Position numbers and translations under genes: made by a program
The notes under the pieces: model-generated
Database searches by the model: none
Seen by the model: only the letters and a program-made list of their open reading frames with translations
What the model was told of the DNA's origin: nothing
From: a virus
Reading direction: 5' to 3' (one strand)
IMG/VR virus record: IMGVR_UViG_3300044615_000209
Coordinates: 1-36,566 of that record
Length of the DNA: 36,566 nt
In this document: positions 1-6,405 of the stretch, in pieces
How positions within the stretch are numbered: the stretch's first letter is position 1
Layout of the letters: the number at the start of each line of letters is the position of its first letter

Positions 1-33
1 GTGATCTTTCCCGTTCGCGTCCAGGCTAATTTG

Positions 34-2577
34 TCAGAATTCACGTTCGGCCCATGCAGGCGCAGCAGCAGGCACTATATCAAGTCCGGTAATGTGCATA
101 ATACCTCCAGATTTGACACGCTCAAATCCTCGCTGTTCAAGCTCCTGCACAAATCCCTTCTGGGCTTGCACTCCCTCTCCGGCAGATTCAACGAATTTAG
201 AGTAACTCGTATAGGCATCAATCGAACGGCACCGTTTGCCATGCGCCACCGTGCAGCATTCTTCTAGCCATGCGCCTAGCGTGTCCTCTGCATTCAAGTA
301 ATCAGCAATTGCAGCATCCACCGCAGCAGGCCGGGACATACCTTTGCTGCGCCATGCTTCGCCACCACGGATTGCCCATGCAAGTATTCCAGGCATTTCA
401 GCGTCAAGCAATTCGCGGATGTTCTCTATCTTCTCGCCATCCTTGAATGATGATGGGAAATTGACTAGATGGATACGTCGGCGCATTTCCTCACCTACCG
501 AGCGCAGGCGGGGTTTGTGGTTGCCTGCAATCGCCAGCTTGAATTGAGGGTCGAACTGGAAATAATCGCATCGCATGAATCTGGCTGATATACGATCCCT
601 GCCGGTAAGCGTCTTGATGCGGGATTCATTCCAGCGTGAATTTTTCTCAGTTTCGGTCGCCGTTACCAATCGCGCCCCGGCAAGGCCGGCAATCTCGGTT
701 GAGTGTTCCGCGCCCTTTGATTCTGAGAATGTCTGCATAGCTGCGGCTACGGAATAATCGCCGGCAAGCTCGCGCAGGACGTGGATAAATGTACTCTTGC
801 CACTACCGCCAGGGCCATAGACAAACAGGAAACACTCGAAACGAGTATCCCCTGTCAAAACGTAATAGCACCATCGGCGCAGGTATTCCACCATCTCCGG
901 GCCACCGTGGGCGCGTTCAAGGACGGACATAAACATGGGGATGTCTTTTTCTTCGCACCTTGAAAAGTCTGGCGTGACTTTGGTGCTTTTGGTTATGTAG
1001 TGATCTGGACTTGAATCGGATAGCGTTGCAGTTTGAAGATCAACAACTCCGCCCGGAGTGCTTAACAGAAATATGTTCGAGTCGAATGTTTCGGGGACTG
1101 TGCATTTCAGGATTCTGGCAACCTTCTCCACCTTCTCGATTTTCGGCAGGTCGCACAATGCGCGCCGCGCTGTATCGGATAGTCGCAGGGACATATCCCA
1201 CCCACTGACACTTACAAGGTGCCGAAGGATTACCTTACGCGCCGAGTTAGTCCTATCCTTTTCCCAAATGCTGCCGTTCCAGTGCATCCATTTATCCCAT
1301 TCCGTAACGAACACCCAGTCCTTTCCTTGATTCTGTAACCAATATCCCGCCATCGCTGGATCGCTGAATTCCGGGCCATCGGGTTCCTCGTCGGCTTTGA
1401 TAGCCGTATGCCTTGCAACCTTCGCCGGCTTTATCGCAGGCGCATCGGCTATCTCTGTCGGCTGCACATCAATGGTTAGAGGTATATGCTGCGGCTCTAT
1501 ATCGTCGTCTATGGGTGGCAGATCGTATTCAGACCAGTCCTCCATTGGGAGCGGATTCATCGGCTCAGGCTCGCCGGCTTGCGCGGATTGCATAGTTTTT
1601 TTTTCCTCCTCAAGCCTTTGCTTTTCGAGTTCTCTGCTGCCGAGTTTCGATACCCTCGGCGCGGCCCATGCCATCAATGCTTCTTTGCTCATCCCCTCCG
1701 ATAAAGCATCGGCAACATCCCACTTGTTAGGCTTGTCGCTTGTATCGAGGATGCTAACTTTACACCCAAGGGGGAGCAGGTAGCTAGCCACCTTGAACAT
1801 TGCTGCCTCACCGACTCCGGTAAGGTCGGCATCAGGTATCAACAATACATCACGCCCTGCCAGTGGCGTCCAATCGACTCCGGCTATGGCATTGGCACCA
1901 CCAGGCCATGCTATGCCTATGCGCGAGGCCCAATAGTGCCGCGAGGCATCGGCGGCTTTCTCGCCTTCGCTGATGACTACCTTTGCTGATGGATTCGCGG
2001 TCAGCAGATCGAGGCCGTATATCGGTCGCCGTCCATGCGTCCATGCCTTGCTCATCCACTTCGCGGATACGTTGGTGGAGTAGCTGCCATAACTCCACGG
2101 GCGATAGTCCTTGTCGCCACCGGGCTTGACGTAGCGCACCACGTAGCCGAGTAGTGCGCCATCAGCGTCCAGGTACGTCCAGTGCGCGACGTAGGTAAGG
2201 TTTTTTATGCTGAAGTCGGTCAACGGTTCCGGTGCCACCTGATGCTGCCACGTCGCGGCTTTGATTGGCGCTTCGGCTTTGATGCGGGTATCGTCGCGCT
2301 GGAATCCGTTGGCGCGCAAACGCTTGATCGCTTCGCCTTCGTCGCAACCGTCCATCTCCATGACAACATCAATGACGGTGCCGCCGCGCCCGCAACTCTT
2401 GCAATGACATTTTTGTACTCCGTCCTTTATATAGACCTGCATACTCGGCTTCGATTCGTCGTGGAATATGCAAAGGCAGTCGTATTCGTTTCCGCGCTGC
2501 TTTAGTTCGACGCCGTAGCCGGTCAGCAATGTGACCATGTCCACGGATCGCTTGAGGGCGTCAAGATCGTCGGTCAT
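34..2577 (-). CDS. Bifunctional DNA primase-helicase (CHC2 / TOPRIM / D5-SF3)
   Basis: This 847-residue replication protein should synthesise primers and unwind DNA at the phage fork. Seen directly: a CHC2-type zinc site (C36-x2-H39 and C59-x2-C62), TOPRIM motifs (SEGEK near 203-207 and PDAD near 248-251), an acidic proline-rich linker of about 330-400, and a C-terminal D5/SF3 helicase with Walker A GPGGSGKST near 588-596. The ATG at 2577 is chosen because AGGAAAGGAG lies just upstream and it overlaps the stop of the small HTH gene as ATGA; an in-frame start at 2643 lacks this support. It is expressed leftward from the promoter at 2763-2791. The family is well known in phages, so the call is firm; no partner polymerase lies in the window. 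Confidence 0.93.
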   Translation of the reverse strand: MTDDLDALKRSVDMVTLLTGYGVELKQRGNEYDCLCIFHDESKPSMQVYIKDGVQKCHCKSCGRGGTVIDVVMEMDGCDEGEAIKRLRANGFQRDDTRIKAEAPIKAATWQHQVAPEPLTDFSIKNLTYVAHWTYLDADGALLGYVVRYVKPGGDKDYRPWSYGSYSTNVSAKWMSKAWTHGRRPIYGLDLLTANPSAKVVISEGEKAADASRHYWASRIGIAWPGGANAIAGVDWTPLAGRDVLLIPDADLTGVGEAAMFKVASYLLPLGCKVSILDTSDKPNKWDVADALSEGMSKEALMAWAAPRVSKLGSRELEKQRLEEEKKTMQSAQAGEPEPMNPLPMEDWSEYDLPPIDDDIEPQHIPLTIDVQPTEIADAPAIKPAKVARHTAIKADEEPDGPEFSDPAMAGYWLQNQGKDWVFVTEWDKWMHWNGSIWEKDRTNSARKVILRHLVSVSGWDMSLRLSDTARRALCDLPKIEKVEKVARILKCTVPETFDSNIFLLSTPGGVVDLQTATLSDSSPDHYITKSTKVTPDFSRCEEKDIPMFMSVLERAHGGPEMVEYLRRWCYYVLTGDTRFECFLFVYGPGGSGKSTFIHVLRELAGDYSVAAAMQTFSESKGAEHSTEIAGLAGARLVTATETEKNSRWNESRIKTLTGRDRISARFMRCDYFQFDPQFKLAIAGNHKPRLRSVGEEMRRRIHLVNFPSSFKDGEKIENIRELLDAEMPGILAWAIRGGEAWRSKGMSRPAAVDAAIADYLNAEDTLGAWLEECCTVAHGKRCRSIDAYTSYSKFVESAGEGVQAQKGFVQELEQRGFERVKSGGIMHITGLDIVPAAAPAWAEREF

Positions 2578-2732
2578 TTCTCCTTTCCTATCTGCTGTGC
2601 GCGCTGGCGAGTAACCCCAAGATGCACCCCGATGGCCGTCCATGTAAGCCCCTGCTTGCGTAGTTTGCGCGCCTCTTTCTTACGCGACTTGCTCGCATCC
2701 AGTAGTTGCCGATATATCTGTTTAGTTTTCAT
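2574..2732 (-). CDS. Small HTH protein resembling sigma-70 region 4
   Basis: This 52-residue basic protein is encoded directly upstream of the primase-helicase and overlaps it by 4 bp (ATGA). Its N-terminal half is rich in Lys and Arg. The C-terminal half (about 27-50) reads GLTWTAIGVHLGVTRQRAQQ, which has the spacing of a helix-turn-helix and looks most like sigma-70 region 4.2, where the second helix binds DNA. I infer a DNA-binding or RNA-polymerase-interacting role, perhaps at the divergent promoters about 30 bp upstream. The ATG at 2732 has no strong SD, and longer upstream starts would run through the promoter region. The family is not recognised with certainty. Confidence 0.7.
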   Translation of the reverse strand: MKTKQIYRQLLDASKSRKKEARKLRKQGLTWTAIGVHLGVTRQRAQQIGKEK

Positions 2733-2750
2733 TTGGTTTGCAATTAGGTG

Positions 2751-2778
2751 TTGACACGGCGAATGATATGGGTAGAAT
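2751..2778 (+). promoter_or_regulatory. Rightward sigma70-type early promoter
   Basis: TTGACA (2751-2756), a 16-bp spacer and TAGAAT (2773-2778) lie about 40 bp before the first early gene. Each promoter's -10 box falls within the spacer of the other, so both cannot be occupied at once. Confidence 0.75.
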
Positions 2779-2791
2779 CCGTCACTGTCAA
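2763..2791 (-). promoter_or_regulatory. Leftward sigma70-type promoter for the HTH/primase unit
   Basis: On the minus strand, TTGACA (2791-2786) is followed by a 17-bp spacer and TATCAT (2768-2763), about 30 bp before the HTH start codon. All six -35 bases and five of six -10 bases match consensus. It is interleaved with the rightward promoter. Confidence 0.75.
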
Positions 2792-2818
2792 CTAACCAAT
2801 CGAAAAAGGAACCGCACC

Positions 2819-3019
2819 ATGAAAGTCCGCCTGTACCTCGTCGAAGAAATCGCCACCAAGAAAACTCGCCTGATCGAAGCCACCAATGCCGCAAGCGCAA
2901 TGCGCCACGTTGCGGAGTCGCAGTTTAAGTGCGCCGTCGTTACTAGCACGTCCGAAGCTGCGCGGCTTGTGTCGGGCGGCATCAAGGTGGAGAGTGTGGG
3001 GAAGGGTGATGCGGTTTAA
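2819..3019 (+). CDS. Small hypothetical protein, first early gene
   Basis: A 66-residue protein of unknown function and the first product of the rightward early transcript. The ATG at 2819 is chosen because AAAAAGGA sits about nine bases upstream; the in-frame start at 2738 lies before the promoter -10 and has no support. The sequence is mixed, with no signal peptide, membrane segment or cysteine pair. It starts with an alternating basic/hydrophobic strand (MKVRLYLVEE), has Ala-rich helix-like stretches in the middle and ends in a Gly/Lys tail. Its place right after the promoter fits a host-takeover or regulatory role, but that is only position. An 85-bp leader with a strong hairpin separates it from the next gene. 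Confidence 0.75.
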   Translation: MKVRLYLVEEIATKKTRLIEATNAASAMRHVAESQFKCAVVTSTSEAARLVSGGIKVESVGKGDAV

Positions 3020-3028
3020 CGCAAAAGC

Positions 3029-3080
3029 TGTGGGGCTGGACGCCGCAGGCGGACAGTCCCACACGAGCGACGGGTTGTGC
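3029..3080 (+). promoter_or_regulatory. Structured RNA leader, copy A (hairpin plus 13-nt motif)
   Basis: Positions 3029-3063 fold as a 10-bp stem (one G-U pair), then tandem G-A/G-A mismatches (G39-A40 against G52-A53 in the last two digits), then a 4-bp stem CGCC/GGCG closed by a GCA loop. Seven bases later comes CGACGGGTTGTGC (3068-3080), and the next ATG follows 24 bases after that. The same layout recurs before the gene at 3527. Function is unknown. Confidence 0.6.
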
Positions 3081-3104
3081 CCCGGCGATTGAACGGAGAA
3101 CGAA

Positions 3105-3512
3105 ATGCAGCAACATGAACAACTGCGAAAGTACAACCGGTGGCGGCGCGGCGACAAGCGCTTAAAGATGTCAGACCCAAAAGAACTCGGCGAACTAATA
3201 GACGGCGTGGCCGACCGGCTGGAAGTGCTGGAGCGCGAACACACGGAGTTCTTCGAGCGCTGGCACGGCGAGAGGCGGAGGCGGGAAAAGCTGGCGCATG
3301 ACGTTGAGCGCTGCTACCGGATGCTGCTGTCTGAGCCAGACACGAAGGGCGCTCTATTCAAGGCCGAAAACATCCTGCGCGAGGCGCTGGGCGACCAGAA
3401 AGTCGGCTCTGGCGGCACGGCACCCGAGGGGCACAACGACAGAGTGGAGGGGCGCGACGCGGCCTCATCGCGGCGCGTCCCTTCGCACGACGGGTTGTGC
3501 GGCAAACGGTGA
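3105..3512 (+). CDS. Hypothetical coiled-coil protein with repeat-rich C-terminus
   Basis: A 135-residue hydrophilic protein of unknown function. Residues 1-30 are strongly basic (QLRKYNRWRRGD). Residues 30-95 are heptad-like and rich in Glu, Arg and Leu, suggesting a coiled coil. From about residue 96 the character changes to Gly/Ser/Arg-rich sequence. That tail is encoded by copy 1 of the dispersed repeat (3399-3421) followed by structured leader copy B, so it may be there for the DNA or RNA element, not for protein function. ATG 3105 follows GGAGAA. Similar openings (EQLRKYNRWRRG) occur in other phage small proteins as far as I recall, with no known function. Confidence 0.75.
   Translation: MQQHEQLRKYNRWRRGDKRLKMSDPKELGELIDGVADRLEVLEREHTEFFERWHGERRRREKLAHDVERCYRMLLSEPDTKGALFKAENILREALGDQKVGSGGTAPEGHNDRVEGRDAASSRRVPSHDGLCGKR
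3399..3421 (+). repeat. Dispersed repeat, copy 1 (degenerate)
   Basis: Matches the core AAAGTCGGCGCTGGCGACAC plus GGC at 21 of 23 bases. It is coding and reads KVGSGGTA near the end of the host gene. Confidence 0.6.
3446..3500 (+). promoter_or_regulatory. Structured RNA leader, copy B (hairpin plus 13-nt motif)
   Basis: The stem runs from 3446-3461 to 3469-3484, with a central GGGGCGCG/CGCGTCCC block (G-U pair at the same place as in copy A), one A/G mismatch, CGCG/CGCG and a 7-base loop. Six bases after TCCC comes CGACGGGTTGTGC (3488-3500), identical to copy A, then 26 bases to the ATG at 3527. GCACAAC at 3431-3437 can also pair with GTTGTGC at 3494-3500. It overlaps the end of the upstream coding region. 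Confidence 0.6.
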
Positions 3513-3526
3513 TGACGGGGAAGAAC

Positions 3527-3772
3527 ATGAACTTTGACACATGGATGAGAGCACGAAACCCAAAGTACCACCCGACCGACGACACGGTAGCACTGAGAGA
3601 ACTGCGCGAATGCTGGAGGACAGCGGAATGGCACAGCGAGCGCGCGGAGGATCGGGAGTTGATGATCGAGCTAATGCGTGACAAATGCAGAAAAGTCGGC
3701 GCTGGCGACACGGCGCTCGACATTCACGCGGACTTGACGCTGCACGCCCTTCGTCGGGAAGTAGCGAAGTGA
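3527..3772 (+). CDS. Small hypothetical protein carrying the VGAGDT repeat
   Basis: An 81-residue charged protein, unrecognised. ATG 3527 is preferred over 3497 and 3512 because GGGGA stands just upstream and the distance to the 13-nt leader motif then equals that of the previous gene. The first 50 residues are rich in Trp, Arg and Glu (TWMRARNPKYHP, then ELRECWRTAEW). Residues 55-62 read KVGAGDTA, encoded by copy 2 of the dispersed repeat. A short conserved-looking tail (LDIHADLTLHALRREVAK) follows. The stop overlaps the next start as GTGA, so translation of the PP-loop protein is probably coupled to it. Confidence 0.7.
   Translation: MNFDTWMRARNPKYHPTDDTVALRELRECWRTAEWHSERAEDRELMIELMRDKCRKVGAGDTALDIHADLTLHALRREVAK
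3691..3714 (+). repeat. Dispersed repeat, copy 2
   Basis: A full 24-bp copy beginning AAAAGTCGGCGCTGG. It is coding and reads KVGAGDTA. It differs from copy 3 at one base. Confidence 0.75.
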
Positions 3773-4518
3773 ACAGAATAGTTTGCCAATTTTCGTGCGG
3801 CGCGGCCTCGGCGGTGGCGACGAAACTTGCGCTCACCCAGTACGGCGACCGCTGCGAGATTATCAACGCCTACCTGAAGAACGAGCACCCAGACAACCGG
3901 CGCTTTCTCGCCGACTGCGAGCAGTGGTTTGGGCTCCCGGTGACAGTGTTGCGCGACGAGAAATACGGCGCCGACATTGTGCAGGTGTTCCGGCGCAAGC
4001 AGTACATGAAGGGCATGAGCGGCGCCCCGTGCTCCCGCGAGTTGAAGCGGAAGCTGCTTGATGCTTGGAAGCAACCCGGAGACGTGATGGTTTTTGGCTA
4101 CACCGTCGAGGAAGCCGACCGATTGGAGGACTTCCGCGAGCGCAACCCTGACCGGACTGTGTTGGCCCCGCTGATCGACGCCGGCCTCGACAAAGAGGAC
4201 TGCAAGGCGATGGTGCAGCGCGCTGGGATTGAGCTGCCGCTGATGTACCGCCTTGGCTACGACAACGCGAACTGCATCGGCTGCGTAAAGGGTGGCGAGG
4301 GCTATTGGCGGGCGATCCGAGAGGACTTCCCGGACAAGTTCGAGGAACTGGCGGCGGTGCAAGACGAGATTGGGGAGGGCGCCTATCTGTTCCGCAACCG
4401 GCAGACCGGCGAGCGGTACAGCTTGCGCCAGATTCCACCCGGCCCAGCCCGCCGAAACGAGGCGCTGCCGTCGTGCTCGTTCTTTTGCGAAATAGCCGAA
4501 ATGGAGTACACGGCATGA
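3769..4518 (+). CDS. PAPS-reductase-like / adenine nucleotide alpha-hydrolase (PP-loop) protein
   Basis: A 249-residue protein of the PP-loop superfamily, which adenylates or transfers sulfur using ATP or PAPS. Seen: the phosphate-binding loop FSCGAASAV near the N-terminus (a variant of SGGxDS), an APCSREL motif near 85, a Cys pair in CIGCVKGG near 165, and CSFFC close to the end, which could bind zinc or an Fe-S cluster. Family knowledge: phages often carry such proteins near DNA methyltransferases, with no settled substrate; DndC of DNA phosphorothioation is a distant relative. Here the other dnd genes are absent, so backbone modification is only a guess. The GTG start is chosen from the GTGA overlap with the preceding stop and an upstream GGGAAG. 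Confidence 0.85.
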   Translation: MNRIVCQFSCGAASAVATKLALTQYGDRCEIINAYLKNEHPDNRRFLADCEQWFGLPVTVLRDEKYGADIVQVFRRKQYMKGMSGAPCSRELKRKLLDAWKQPGDVMVFGYTVEEADRLEDFRERNPDRTVLAPLIDAGLDKEDCKAMVQRAGIELPLMYRLGYDNANCIGCVKGGEGYWRAIREDFPDKFEELAAVQDEIGEGAYLFRNRQTGERYSLRQIPPGPARRNEALPSCSFFCEIAEMEYTA

Positions 4519-4538
4519 TTTTGACGCACAACGTGTGA

Positions 4539-4554
4539 TATGGGTGAACCCATA
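4539..4554. promoter_or_regulatory. Perfect palindrome in an intergenic gap
   Basis: TATGGGT and ACCCATA flank a two-base GA centre, between the PP-loop gene and the next early gene. The loop is too small for a good RNA hairpin, so a protein-binding operator is more plausible. The binding protein is unknown. Confidence 0.4.
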
Positions 4555-4591
4555 AAACCGCTTAACATTTTTACGCAAAGGAATCATTACC

Positions 4592-4789
4592 ATGCCTCAA
4601 GTTAAAGCCGATTTACGCATCACCATCGAAGCCAACGGAAAGTCGTTCACGCTGAACTGCCTGAAGCTACCTGATCGCAGTTTTATCATCAAGCGCGGTC
4701 GCAAGGTATCGGACAAAATGCCACGCGCAACCATTTCCGAAATCTTCGACACATCGCGCAAATGGGCTGTAAATAATTGCGCGTTGTAA
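4592..4789 (+). CDS. Small hypothetical basic protein
   Basis: A 65-residue protein with many Lys and Arg and a pattern of short strands (DLRITIEANGKSFTLNCLKL), suggesting a compact beta-rich fold; the C-terminus looks helical. No motif was recognised. ATG 4592 has AAAGGA about 9 bases upstream. It is one of the few early genes with a true gap in front (73 bp, holding the palindrome at 4539-4554), so it may open a new expression unit, although I could not read a convincing promoter there. Its stop codon lies inside an 11-bp tandem repeat. Confidence 0.75.
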   Translation: MPQVKADLRITIEANGKSFTLNCLKLPDRSFIIKRGRKVSDKMPRATISEIFDTSRKWAVNNCAL

Positions 4790-4806
4790 GTTTCGTGTAA
4801 GTTTCG
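4785..4806 (+). repeat. Perfect 11-bp tandem duplication
   Basis: TGTAAGTTTCG occurs twice without a gap (4785-4795 and 4796-4806). The first copy contains the TAA stop of the upstream gene, and the second repeats the same triplet just after it. Confidence 0.9.
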
Positions 4807-4837
4807 AGTGGAAAATGCAAGCCAAGGAGGTAGCACA

Positions 4838-5023
4838 ATGAAACCTGTACCGCAGTACGAAGCAGTAGTAGAGCAGCAGCATCCGGCGACGGATGGCGTA
4901 GCAAATTTGATCGTTGTAGGGCAGACGTTCGGCACATACGAAGAAGTGTGGAACGCTGCTAAGAAGATGACACGGTTTCCGGTCATCACGATGAAGGAAG
5001 TTCATCATGGGCAGAAGTGCTGA
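4838..5023 (+). CDS. Small hypothetical protein
   Basis: A 61-residue protein of unknown function. ATG 4838 is chosen over an in-frame ATG at 4808 because a near-perfect SD (AAGGAGG) lies eight bases before it. The protein has a polar N-terminus with Gln and Glu, a short hydrophobic strand (NLIVVGQTF) and a mixed C-terminus. There is no membrane segment or zinc motif. The stop lies inside the next gene, which starts 17 bp earlier, so the two are translationally coupled. Confidence 0.75.
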   Translation: MKPVPQYEAVVEQQHPATDGVANLIVVGQTFGTYEEVWNAAKKMTRFPVITMKEVHHGQKC

Positions 5024-5240
5024 AATGTGGCAAGAGGCAGCAGAGCAGGAGCAAGAGGCCGGCGACGAGCAGCAGTTTGAGTTGTCAGAGATGCTGTTCC
5101 AGATGGGCGTGTATATGCAGGAAGTGCAGCGTGCCGAGATGGATGCCGACATGCCGGAACACAAGCGTACCGGGTACGCTGAGCGCATGGCAGAGCAGGC
5201 CGACATGCAGCGCAAGGCACGCAGGGAGGGCGGAGCATGA
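5007..5240 (+). CDS. Small acidic, glutamine-rich helical protein
   Basis: A 77-residue protein very rich in Glu, Gln, Met and Ala, probably one or two long helices with coiled-coil character (EAAEQEQEAGDEQQFEL). The end is basic (RKARREGG). No known family. ATG 5007 follows AAGGAAG. It overlaps the gene before by 17 bp and the gene after by 4 bp (ATGA), so it is embedded in the compact early operon. A regulatory or scaffolding role is possible but unsupported. Confidence 0.72.
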   Translation: MGRSAEMWQEAAEQEQEAGDEQQFELSEMLFQMGVYMQEVQRAEMDADMPEHKRTGYAERMAEQADMQRKARREGGA

Positions 5241-5560
5241 AAACCCACGTTAAAACCGGCGCATGGCTGACGAACAACTGGACTACAGTCGATGAGTTGT
5301 TTGGTATGACGCAAGAGCAACTGGTATCAAAACTCACATGCTGGGATATTGACGGTCACATCGAAGGCTGGACGTTGGTCGGCACCGCTGAAGTAGCCGT
5401 CACGCTTGACTCCAAGGACAAGATGATCGGCAACAAGGTCGACGCGCTCAAGGCTGAATTGACGAAAACGCAAGCCGATGCCGAAGCCAAGTGCAATTTC
5501 CTGCGCGGACAGATCAACAATCTGCTGGCGATTGAATACAAGCATGAGGAGGCAGCATGA
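5237..5560 (+). CDS. Hypothetical protein with C-terminal coiled coil
   Basis: A 107-residue protein just before the exonuclease gene and overlapped with both neighbours by 4 bp. Residues 1-60 look like a small alpha/beta domain with Trp and Thr (AWLTNNWTTVDELFGMTQEQ). Residues 65-100 form a heptad helix (DALKAELTKTQADAEAK). Its coupling to the RecE-like nuclease suggests a role near recombination, but nothing in the sequence proves it. SD GGCGGAG precedes ATG 5237. Confidence 0.75.
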   Translation: MKTHVKTGAWLTNNWTTVDELFGMTQEQLVSKLTCWDIDGHIEGWTLVGTAEVAVTLDSKDKMIGNKVDALKAELTKTQADAEAKCNFLRGQINNLLAIEYKHEEAA

Positions 5561-6405
5561 ACATCGGCATCCATCAAGGCATCCCCTCTGCAACATACCA
5601 CGCAGACTGCGCCGACACTCCATCGCTATCCTCCAGCATCGCCAAGCTGCTACTCGAACGCCCTCCGTATTGGGCATGGTCGGCGCATCCGAAGCTGAAT
5701 CCTGATTTCAAGCCATCGGAACCGAAAGCCGCGTTCGACATCGGATCAGCGGCACATGCGATGCTGCTTGAAGAAGGAGCAGGGATTGAAATGGTCGAGG
5801 CCGACAACTGGCTTACCAAGGCAGCGAAGGAGCAGCGCGATGCACTACGCGCCAAAGGTATCACGCCGATACTGACCAAGGACTTTGATCGCACGATGGA
5901 AATGTCGCGCATCGCAAGCGAGTTCCTTGCAGGCTACGGAATCGACGTATCCAAGACCGACAACGAATGCACCATGATTGCCGAAGTCGACGGCGTACTG
6001 TGTCGGACACGCGCCGACATATTCATGCCTAGGCGAATCATCGACTACAAGACGACCGGCGTATCTCTCGACGTATTCAACAAGCAAGCCAGCAAGTTCG
6101 GTTACGACCTGCAAGCCGCCATGTATATGCGTGTCGCTCAAGAGTTGGGCGAGAAATGCGAGTGGCTGTTTCTTGTACAGGAAACCGTCGCTCCGTATCC
6201 GGTTCAGATGTTCAAGCCGACGATGGAATTCCTTGAGGTCGGCAAGCGCAAGTTTGCTCAAGCGTTGTCCATCTGGAGCGAGTGTCTGTTGATGGGAGAG
6301 TGGCCGGGATACCCGAAGGACATTCAACTGCTGGACGCTATGCCGTGGGACTTGAACGATCTGAATCAAGAGCATGAAGATAACTTACTGAATGGGGTGG
6401 AATGA
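5557..6405 (+). CDS. RecE / lambda-exonuclease-type PD-(D/E)XK exodeoxyribonuclease
   Basis: A 282-residue nuclease that should resect double-stranded DNA ends 5' to 3' for phage recombination. Seen: GSAAHAMLLEE near 63-73 (the early helix motif of phage PD-(D/E)XK exonucleases), then a catalytic core in which RADIFMPRRIIDYKTT near 152-167 holds the Asp and the D-Y-K motif, followed by GYDLQAAMYM near 183-192, the usual Gln-containing helix. Length and order fit the RecE C-terminal/DUF3799 group. It overlaps its neighbours by ATGA junctions. A RecT or Beta annealing protein would be expected next; the following gene is not an obvious member of either. Confidence 0.88.
   Translation: MNIGIHQGIPSATYHADCADTPSLSSSIAKLLLERPPYWAWSAHPKLNPDFKPSEPKAAFDIGSAAHAMLLEEGAGIEMVEADNWLTKAAKEQRDALRAKGITPILTKDFDRTMEMSRIASEFLAGYGIDVSKTDNECTMIAEVDGVLCRTRADIFMPRRIIDYKTTGVSLDVFNKQASKFGYDLQAAMYMRVAQELGEKCEWLFLVQETVAPYPVQMFKPTMEFLEVGKRKFAQALSIWSECLLMGEWPGYPKDIQLLDAMPWDLNDLNQEHEDNLLNGVE

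Noticed and set aside
4521-4556. A plus-strand promoter using TTGACG at 4521
   Set aside because: The only -10-like sequence (CATAAA) lies 24 bp away, outside the normal range.
3724-4593. A 289-codon open frame on the minus strand
   Set aside because: It is antisense to the PP-loop gene, whose motifs are clear on the plus strand.
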